64,000 nt of DNA. It comes from Cenarchaeum symbiosum A. Lineage in GTDB: Archaea > Thermoproteota > Nitrososphaeria > Nitrososphaerales > Nitrosopumilaceae. The stretch covers positions 804,154-868,153 of the forward strand of contig DP000238.1 of the NCBI GenBank assembly GCA_000200715.1. Direction: 5' to 3'. Position numbers and translations under genes: made by a program. The notes beneath the pieces are model-generated. The model did not search any database and had not been told where the DNA came from. It worked only from the letters and a program-made list of their open reading frames with translations. Below are positions 43,111 through 53,300 of this stretch, piece by piece (position 1 is the stretch's first letter; each line of letters opens with the position of its first letter).

Positions 43111-43168
43111 CAAAGGTACCCATAGCGCGGCCAATAGACTAATTACTTGAAACGCGCGCCGCACCCTC

Positions 43169-44305
43169 ATGGCCTCCACCCTCGGGATAATAGGCGGCGG
43201 GCAGCTCGGCATGATGCTTACAGAGGCCGCCCGCGGCATGCCAGAGCACATATCGGAAGTCATAGTGCTGGACCCGTCCCCCGGCTGCCCCGCGTCGCAG
43301 GCGGGCGCAAAACAGATAGCGGCAGGTTACGCGGACGGCTCCGCCATAAGGGAGCTTGCATCAAGGGCCGATGTCATAACATACGAGATAGAATCAGGCG
43401 ATGCCGACGCGCTGGAATCAGTCTTGGATATAACAGAGGTCCGCCCCCCGCCGGAGACTCTTCGTATGATACAAGACAAGTATGTACAAAAGTCGTTTCT
43501 CAAGGAGAATAAAATACCCGTGGGCGACTTTGCGCCGGCTGGCACCATAGATGAGCTCAAAGAGGGCCTGGAACGGTTCGGCCGCCCTGCGCTGCTCAAG
43601 GCAAGAAGGGGCGCCTACGACGGCAGGGGCAACCGGGTTATACAAAAGGGCGATGATGCGGCAGCAGCCCTGGAACAGATGGGCGCGCCAGCATATCTTG
43701 AAAAGATGATCAACTATACAATGGAGGTATCGGTCATGGCGGCCAGAAGCACATCGGGCGAGATCAGGACGTACCATCCAGTAGAGAACAAACACAAAGA
43801 TGGCATACTGCATATGAGCATAGCGCCCGCGCGGATAGACGAGAATACGGCCAGGGCAGCAGGGCAGGCGGCCCGCGACGTGCTCGATAGAATAGGCGGT
43901 GCAGGCGTATTCGGAATAGAGATGTTCGTCGAAAAAAGAGGCGGCATACTGGTCAACGAGGTGGCTCCGCGCGTGCACAATTCAGGGCACCACACTCTAC
44001 AGTCGTGTATAACGTCCCAGTTCGAGCAGCACCTAAGGGCGGTACTAGGCCTAGAGCTTGGCGATACCAAGCTGCTCCGCCCTGCTGTAATGTGCAACAT
44101 ACTGGGGCCGCCGGGCTTTGAGGGCAGGTACAAGCCGGTTGCAGCCCCGGAGGGGATACACCTCAAGATGTACGGCAAGGAATCTTCCAGGCCGGGGCGA
44201 AAGATGGGGCATTATACGGTCACGGGCTCCTGGGATCAAGATGTGGAAAGACTAGTAGACGAGGCAAGACTGGCAGGCGAGACGATCCGCCTCGCCCCCA
44301 CCTGA
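43169..44305 (+). CDS. purK: 5-(carboxyamino)imidazole ribonucleotide synthase
   Basis: 378 residues, an ATP-grasp enzyme that carboxylates aminoimidazole ribonucleotide with ATP and bicarbonate in purine synthesis. N-terminal LGIIGGGQLGMMLTEAA is the PurK nucleotide-binding start; the middle has the RRGAYDGRGN loop (~150-160) and VMAARSTSGEIRTYHPVEN; EVAPRVHNSGHHT near 270-285 is the PurK signature with metal and substrate contacts. Length is normal. No purE lies beside it, which is usual in many genomes but not here; it is flanked by giant genes G3 and G4. It starts 58 bases after the G3 stop. Confidence 0.92.
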   Translation: MASTLGIIGGGQLGMMLTEAARGMPEHISEVIVLDPSPGCPASQAGAKQIAAGYADGSAIRELASRADVITYEIESGDADALESVLDITEVRPPPETLRMIQDKYVQKSFLKENKIPVGDFAPAGTIDELKEGLERFGRPALLKARRGAYDGRGNRVIQKGDDAAAALEQMGAPAYLEKMINYTMEVSVMAARSTSGEIRTYHPVENKHKDGILHMSIAPARIDENTARAAGQAARDVLDRIGGAGVFGIEMFVEKRGGILVNEVAPRVHNSGHHTLQSCITSQFEQHLRAVLGLELGDTKLLRPAVMCNILGPPGFEGRYKPVAAPEGIHLKMYGKESSRPGRKMGHYTVTGSWDQDVERLVDEARLAGETIRLAPT

Positions 44306-44355
44306 CCGCGGCCCCGCAGGCCGCACCCGGGAGATCCTGCCGCCGGGGATTCACA

Positions 44356-44364
44356 ATATAAAAG
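44356..44364 (+). promoter_or_regulatory. TATA box of giant gene G4
   Basis: ATATAAAAG, 24-32 bases before the ATG at 44388. The best TATA match in the window, suggesting strong leaderless expression. Confidence 0.7.
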
Positions 44365-44387
44365 ACAAAACACTTTCCCACGGCATA

Positions 44388-47300
44388 ATGAACGGGAAAT
44401 TCCGCGGATCGTGCGTAGCGGCAGGCGTGCTGGCAGCAGTCCTTGTCCTTGCCATACAGCCGGCATACGCGCAGGCCCCCGCCGTCTCTGCCGCGCTAGA
44501 CAGCATAGACAGGGAGATCGAGATCCGCTTTGGCTTTGTCGTGGATGTATCCTCGGCGGACCCTGCCAGGATTCATGTCCGGGACGGCAACACTCTGCCG
44601 GGCCAGGTCACTTTGCACGCAGACAGCCTAATCACTATGGAGGATTCCCAGACGGTGCGGTTCCGCCTCGATGCAGAACAGTTCAGGGACGTGCTGGCCC
44701 ACGAATCGCCGCGGCTGCACTTTGACCCCGGCGCGATAACCGGCCCGGAAGGCGCGTTTCCCCCGGGGTTTACGCTGCCACTGCCCGCTCTCACAGAGAC
44801 CCTCCATGTGGGCAGGCAGGAGAACATCCTGGAGGACCTGGCGTTTGGGCCCGGCGGAAACAGCCTGTTTGTAATAGGCGACGGCAGCAGGGGCGTCAGC
44901 CAGTACTCGCTGCCTACGCCCTATGGGATAGAGGATGCAGTGTACCAGGGCACAGCAGATCTCTCCAGAAGGTTCATCTTCCCCCACGGCCTTGCCTTTT
45001 CGCCCGACGGCATGCGCATGCACGTCGCCGATACAACTGACGGCGAGATAGTCCAGTATCTGCTGGGCGCGCCGTTTGACACGGTATCAACCGCCCCTGA
45101 ATTGGAGACAAGATTCCAGCTGGAATCGCCTGGAATGATCGGCACCATCGGGTTTATCACACCCAGGCCGGAGTCGGTCGTATTTGATCCCACCGGCGAC
45201 TTTATGTACGTGATAGAGAGGTTTACAGATACCATCTACCAGTACAAGCTGGCCGTCCCGTACGACCTGCGGTTCTCTATAAACCTGGTTGAAGAATTGT
45301 CGATATTAAACGTCGACGGCCTCGACGCCACGGGCATGGCCCTGGGCCCGGAAGGCCGGAGGCTATTCCTGGTCGACGGCAACCTCGACACGGTCAGGGT
45401 ATACGAGATGACAGAGCCGTACGACATAAGCACAGCCTCGCCGATAGATGAACAGATTGACATAAGCGGCCTCGGGGGATCCCCCTCGGGCCTTGCCTTT
45501 GGGCCGGGCGGAAACACGCTGTACATATCCGACAGTGTAACCGATATAATATACAGGCTGGATCTCGCCGTGCCGTATTCCACGGCAGGCCAGCCGTCAG
45601 AGACAATACCGGCCGGGGGGGCAGGCAGCGCAGCCGTCTCGCCCGACGGCTCTGCAATGTACACTGCAGGCCAGGGCGTGATCAACATATACAACATGTC
45701 ATCGCCGTTTGCGCTCCCGTCTGCTGTAATAGTGGGGAACCTCTCAGTCAATGCAGCAGCCGGAAGGCCCGACATGGGGGTATCTGACGACGGGGAGCTT
45801 GTCTTTTTGCTAAGGGAGGCAGGCATAAACCCCGCCCTTCTCATCAGGTACAGGTCAGGAGGAAACGGCCTCTCATCATCGGGGGCAGACGGCTTTGGCA
45901 GCCTCTCAGAGAACAGCCCTACCGGCTTTGACTTTGGAGACGGCGGCAGGTCGTTTTATGTGACGGGTACACAGGCATCAAACATCCAGCGGTATTCGCT
46001 GGATAATGCATACAGGATATTCGGGGCCGCAGACCCGGAAGTGCTAGATATATCAGGCCAGGTGGACTCCCCTACCGATGTGGAGGTATCCCCTGACGGG
46101 CGGAGCCTGCTTGTATCTGGCGATGGCTCCGACATGGTGCACTTTTACTCGCTGGAGCAGCCGCACAGCCTGTCTAGCGCGTCCTATTCCGGGTCATTCC
46201 GGGCGGGCACAGGTTCGGCAATAATCGACGTCGACCTGCCGGGAGGAGGGGCCCTCCTTACCGTCTCGGGGAACAGGATCAGTGCAACATCTGCTGCGTC
46301 CCGGTTTCTAGACGTATGCCCGGTGGGGCAGCATTCGGTAGAGGGGAGCTGCAGCGCAGACAGGGGGGCAGAACCGCCCGTGGTTGTGGATGCACGGACA
46401 GGGATGGCAGGAAGGGAGCTCGAGATTACATTTGATCGCGCCATGGATATACAGACTGCCAGGCCCGGCCAGATTAGGATAGCCGACGGCATATCCTCGA
46501 CAGGCGGAATAAGCCTGTCCAGGGGGATAATAGAGGATCATGTGGATTCTTCTGTGCTAAGGTTTGTGCTGCCCCCAGATGTATCATCGGAGATACGCGG
46601 GTATGCAGATCCCGTGCTGTTGTTCGACGAGGGCGCCATCCGGGATACGGAAGGGGCGGCATTTCCCGGCGGCTTTGTAATACCTGTAACCGCGGTGCGC
46701 GAATCCGTACACATAGGCGACAGGGAATCTGACATCAACGGCGTGGCCCTCTCGGCTGACGGGACCCGGATGTTCGTAGCCGGGACGGGCACTCCCCGGG
46801 TGCAGCAGTACAACCTGGATGTTCCCTTTGACGTATCTACCGCGGTGTACCACGGGAGGCTGGACGTGAGGGCGCAGTTTGGCGGCGTGCCCCGGGTCTC
46901 GGATATATCGTTCTCTGCCGACGGGACCCGGATGTACATGTCAGGGCTGATAATAAACAGGGTAAACCAGTACCTGCTGCCAGAACCGTATACGCTGTTC
47001 GGGCCCGCGGATGGCGACAATCCGAATATAGAGGCCGCAGACTGTGCAGTCTCGCAGGCATCGGCCTGCCACGAGGGGTTCATGAACGTGGCCGACGTCT
47101 CCAACCCCTCTGCGGTGGTTGTAGGCGACGGCGGGCTCAGCGTCTTTCTGACGGGGTCTGGCGGCGTGGACATGGTGCACAGGTATGTGCTATCAGAGCC
47201 GTATGACCTGACCACGGCAGGGCCCACCCCGCAGGATTCCCTCCAGATAGACGAGGAGGGCTTTACCACGGGCCTTGCGTTCTCGGCTGACGGGTCGACC

Positions 47301-50300
47301 ATGTTTCTTGCCGGGAGAAACGGGGATATAGTATACGAGTACGAGCTCGCCGGACCCTTTGACATATCGTCCGAGGCCCGGCTGATCTTTACATTTAGCA
47401 TTGCAGGGCAGGACGGGGAGGTCGGCGGCATCTCGTTTTCGCCTGACGGGACCAGCATGTTTATTGCCGGCAGCTCGACAGATACAATATACTCGTATAC
47501 GCTCGGCGATCCGTTCAACCTGTCGCCCCGCGGCTACGAGGGGAGCCTGCAGACTATACAGGACGGGGTCGCCCCCGGGGGGATCTCGTCTGCGCTCGGC
47601 GGGAGGCAGGTCTTTGTGGCCGACGAATCGTCTGTCTCTTGGTACTTTGCAGAGCCGGCGGGCAACGTGCTTGGGGCTGTGCGGGACAGCACCGACAGGT
47701 CCGGCGGGCAGGGGCCGTTTGGCGGGGTGGCCGCTTCAGAGTCCGGCCACCGCGTATACGCGGCTTCTGGCAGCACCATCACACAGTTCAACGGCGTGCA
47801 GGGCCCTGAAGGGATGCTTGTTGTCGAGCTGGTGTCAGACTCGTCGATAGATACCGGGGAGAATATATCATCTGTGCAGGGCCTGGCAGCCTCTGCCGAC
47901 GGCCGCAGGATCTTTGTGGCAGGGGATGATGCAGGGATAATCCACCAGTACGACCTGCCCGTCCCGTTTGAGATATCGGGCGGCGCAGTCTATTCGGGAT
48001 CGTACGATGCAAGCGACATGGTCTCATCCCCCGAGGGGCTGTACATCTCGCCTGACGGCTATTCCATGTTTGTGCTCGACGGGAATACGGGCCTTGTGGA
48101 AAATTACGGCCTGGAGATACCGTACGACGTGCAGAGCGCGTCATACCAGAGCACATTCTCTACTGCATCCCAGGAAGGGGATCCGTCAGGGGTCGCGTTT
48201 TCTGGCGACGGGCTCGTCATGTATGTATCAGGGAATGAGGCGATACACCAGTACCGGCTGAGCTCAAGCCAGGTCATAGCCTGCCCCGCCCCGCAGGTCA
48301 TACTCAACGGGACGTGCTCTGGGGATATACCTGTGACGCTAGAGTTATCCCTGCCGGGGCTTGACGGGGAGACTGGGCTGCTGCAGATGCCATTTGGCGA
48401 GGAGATAGACACGGAATCCTCGGACCTTGGTTTAATCAGAATAGCAAACGGCACTACAGACGAGGGCATGGTTTTGCCGGAACCGCTCAATGGGACGGGG
48501 CCCGTGCTGCAGTTTGTGCTAGAAGGCAGGGGCCTTGCGGAGGTATTGGGGTATGCGGAGCCCCGCCTGCATTTTGGCGCGGGCGCGCTGTTTAATTCAG
48601 CGCTAGAGCCGTTTCCTGCGCCATATGACATATCGGGCGCCGCTCCACAGGGCTTTGTTTCCGCGGGCTCCGAGCCATCCGGTGTAGAGTTCTCGGCAGA
48701 CGGTGAGATCATGTTTACAACCGACGATAATAGCGTATTCCGGTATGAGCTGGGCCTGCCGTTTGACGTGCGGGGAGCGGCGCTCAACGGCTCGTTGGAT
48801 ACAATACCGGGTGCAGGTGGGCCCGCCTTTTCTATAGACGGCAGGATAATGCTGGTTTCAGGGGGCGGCAGCATCGCCAGGTATGATCTTGCCGCGCCGT
48901 ATTCCCTTGATGGGGCTGCAAATGCATCCCTTGATGTATCGGCAGAAGAGCCAGCACCCCGGGACGTGGCCGCATCTGTAGACGGAATGAGAATATTTGT
49001 GGCCGGGGGTGAAGGGGTTCAACAGTATGATTTGACGGAACCATACAATCTGGGCACTGCCGCCTTTGCGGGCTCGCTGGAACTGCAGGGCGCTACAGGG
49101 CTATATCTTGCGCCCGGCGGCCGCACCCTTCTTGTAACAATAGGGGACAGGGTTATAGAGTATGTGTTAACTGTTCCATATGAGATATCCTCGGCAGAGC
49201 ATGTGCGGGAATCCCCGTGGCTTGGCGGCCTCCGCGGGCTGGCCGCATCTGCAGACGGGCTCCGGCTGTTCTCGGCAAGAATAGACCCGCCGGGGGTTGC
49301 CCAGTACGCGCTGAATACAAGGATGCTGCTAGTGGAGCACAACGGCCCCGCGCTAGAAAACGCGCTGCTAAATGCAGCAACCGGGGAGATCATGATCTCC
49401 TTTGACAGGACAATCAACGTATCCAGCATAGACCCGAGCAAGGCGTACATTGCAGGCGGGGGCTCCGAGAGGTCGCTCTCTGATGCGGAATTGCTGGCTG
49501 GCGCGGACTCTGATGTCATAAAGTTCAACCTTTCAGATGCAGGAAGGGCCGCCATGCCATCAAGCCCTGCCGTCCGCTTTGATGCCGGCGCGTTATACGA
49601 CCTCGACGGCAGGCAGTACCCCGTGCCGTTTGATCCCGGCATGCCAGATATGTCGGGCCTTGCGGCGGGCCCCGGCGTGGCCTCGCCTGCAGGCGCGGCC
49701 TTTGCGGCAGGCGGGTCGAGGCTGCTCGCAGTCAACGGCAGCTCGTCTGTATACCAGTATTCACTGGACAGCCCGTACAATGTGACCGGTGCCTCATTTG
49801 ACGGCCTGCTCGGCCTGGGCGCGGGGACCGAGGCGTCGGGGATAACGCTGGGCCCCGGCGGCCGGGAGGCCTTTGTATCATCAAAGGGCGGGACAGTACA
49901 CAGGTATTCGCTGGATGTCCCAGGGAGTGTAATCGCAGGCGCAGGGGTCGAAGAATCAGCTGACCTCGGGGTGTCGGATCTTGGCGGGGTGGCAGTATCG
50001 CCCGACGGCAGGCGGCTCTTTGCGGCAGATACTGGAGGGTCGCGCATTATACAGTATAACATGACAGGGCCGTTTGAGCTGTCTACGGCGGTGCTCGCGG
50101 CAGAGCATGATACGACGGACGCGCCGCACGGCGTCGCATTCTCGTCTGGCGGCACAGGGATGTTCGTGGCGTTTGGCGGCAGCCCCGCACAGGGGCTGGC
50201 CAGGTTCGGCCTCTCCCTGCCGTACGAGCTCGGCGGCGCAGGGCCCGCGGGCGCGACTGTTCTTGATGGGGGGCGCGAAGACGTGGCGTTCTCGCCAGAC

Positions 50301-53300
50301 GGCTTTGCCATGCTGGCGCCCGGGGGCGGGACCATAAACAGGTACGAGCTCGGTACAAGATCCCTTGCGATGTGCCCGGGCGACCCGCTCTGCGGGGATC
50401 TTGCGGCGCGGCACCTGCTGTTTCCGCTAGACGCCCCGGTGCAGTCTGATGCATCCAGTGCGAGGCGCGTGCTGTACGCGGCAGATGCGCCGGCCGCATC
50501 AGAGCAGCTCAAGTCGATCCCCAGCCCGCTCAGGTCGGCCAGCTTACCGCTCTTCTCGGATTCTGCAACGGCAGAGTTCCCGCCGGATCCGCGCATACTT
50601 GCAGTTACACTCGACGGGGACATTCTTGAGGCGACCTTCGACCGGCCGTTTGACACGCAGGGGGAGATAGCCGGCGGCATACACGTAAGAAACGGGATAT
50701 CTTTCTCGGGAGTGGAGATATCCCCGGCAAAGCGGGAGGCATCAATGCCGCATGTGCTGCGCCTCAACATAACCGCCCAGCGCGGCGAGATATCCGGGTA
50801 TTCGAGCCCGCGGTTATACATAGAACCAGGGGTGCTTGCCGTCGGAAGCTCGGTGTTTCCCGACGGGGCAGAGCTGCCCCTGCCGTCTTACAGGGGAGGG
50901 TTTGCCGTTCCAGGGACAGGCCCACCGAATCCATCCTTGCTGGGCGCGTCGATCACGGGGGCCGCGTTCTCGCCTGACGGGCTCCGCATGGCCATAGTTG
51001 ATCACGGCAGGGATGTATTGCAGATGTACCTGCTTGATGCGCCATACGACATATCGAGGGCTATCTCGGCAGGGGAGCTTTTACTCCGGGAGGAGTCGGC
51101 GCAGGCTGCAGCATTCTCGGGCAGCGGGCGGAGCATATTTGTCGCAGGGCATGCAAATATTATCCACCGGTACGACCTTGTTGACCCGGGGAACATATCA
51201 TCGGCCGTGCGCACAGGCGGGTACGCGCTGCAAGGCGAGCTGACAACGGGCCTTTCATTCTCAAGGGGCGGCCTCGAGATGTACTCGGTTGACGCAGGGC
51301 CCGACATTGTATACAGGCATACGCTCGGCATTCCCTATGACATATCGTCGGCCGTTCCGTCGGGCAGCTTTTTCGTGGGGGAAGATGAGACCCAGGACTA
51401 TCCCACCGGCGTGGCAGTATCGCCAGACGGGCTGATCATGCTAGTCTCAGAGTCCCGCACGGGCGGCGTGCGCCAGTACGAACTATCCGTCCCGTACGAC
51501 CCGTCTAGCGCGGGGCCGCCTGAGCTATTCTTGACGGGGCCCGCCCCCGTCCACGGGACAGGCCCCGACGACCAGAGCCCCACCGATGTCACATTTTCTG
51601 TGCACGGCATGCAGATGTATGTGACAGGGCAGCTGACGGGGGCCGTGCACAGGTACGACCTGGCAGAGCCGTTTGATCCCATTGCGTCCACGCATGTAAG
51701 CTCGACTGTCCGGCCCGAGTGGGACGGGATACGCTCCGTCACATTGACGCCCGACGGGACTGTGATGATTACCGCCGACGACCTGGATCCCCCGCTAATG
51801 TACAACCTGGTAGAGCCGTTTGATCCGGACACGGCCGTGCTCTCGGGCAATGCAAGCGGGGCCATACCGGGGCGCACTACGGCAGTGCACCTGGCGCCCG
51901 GGGGAATACTCCTTGCCGGCGGCAGGGACACCCTGTCAAGGTACGATGTGGGCGAGCCGCCGGAGATAGATGCTGCAGTGGAAAACGGCACGCAGGGAAT
52001 AATCACATTCGAGCCGTTCCCAGGGGCTCTCAACCCCACATCTGACGGGGGGAGCATATTCGTATCAGGCGAGTTTAACAACGATGTCAGGGAGATTGTG
52101 CTCGGGGCCCCGTACGATATCACGCAGCCGTTTGGGCACGGCCGGGTCTTTATGCCGGAAGACGACGGCCTGGAGGGCCCGGTAGTGGAGGCCTTTGCGC
52201 CAGGCGGGCGGCACATGTTTGCAAGCGCGGCAGAAGGCATAATCCTGTACTCGCTTCCGGGGCCGTACAGCGTGGGCCTGGCAGAGCTTGAGGGGTCCTT
52301 CAGGGGGGCGGGCCACTGGATGCTAAAGCCGGGCGTGACGTTTGCATCCAACGGCTCGGTAATGCTGGCATCGGATTCGCTCAACTCTACAATACACCGG
52401 TTTGCGGCGGGAACACACCATGTGCAGGTGTGCGAAGGCGGCACGAGCGGGGTCCGCGGCATGTGCATTCCATTCCACGGGATAACCGCGCGCGACGGGC
52501 CGGTACTGGGCGACAACTCCACCGCCCCCATTGTAGAGAGGACCCGGTTCCTGTATCCAAATGACACGCTCGGAGTATTCGATGAGGGTGAAAGATTCAC
52601 GGGCATGATGCTCAACGCGTCGGGAAAAGACGCGCCGGCAGTGGCCGACGGGGGCCTCCGGGCCCTGACTGCATCCATATCCGAAGGAGATTCCCCGTCG
52701 TTTGAGGATACATCGGGTGCGGATACCACGGGGAAGATAGGCGAGGCGGATGCGCCGGCAGTGGGCGAGGATTACACCCTGGCCCGGACGGCATCCATAT
52801 CCGAAGGAGATTCCCCGTCATTTGAGGATGTATCGGGCACGGATACCACGGGGAAGATAGGCGAGACGGATGCGCCGGCAGTGGACGAGGATTACACCCT
52901 GGCCCGGACGGCATCCATATCCGAAGGAGATTCCCCGTCGTTTGAGGATGTATCGGGCACGGATACCACGGGGAAGATAGACGAGACGGATGCGCCGGCG
53001 GTGGACGAGGATCACATGCTGGTCCGGATTATTTCCATATCCAAAAACGATATCCTGACGTTTGAGGAGAGGGACGGCGTGGATGGCATGGCGAGCCGCA
53101 ATCCAGTGGACAGGCCGGCCGTGTCTGATCCGGTCAGGCTGGAGGTACTGTACTTCCTGTCGGGAGACGACTCACCGGCGGTTCTAGACGTGCCCCGCGT
53201 GAACAGCAGCATCGGGGACGTGTCCGGCGGGGGCCGTGAAGGCAATGATACGCTGGCCGCGTCTGATCATGCCAGCCTCGGCGTCTCCCGGATGGCATCC

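Noticed and set aside
49019-50821. 600-codon minus-strand open frame inside G4, and similar ones at 38403-39845 and 46538-47518
   Set aside because: Same reason: mirror frames of giant genes with no domain, signal peptide or promoter.
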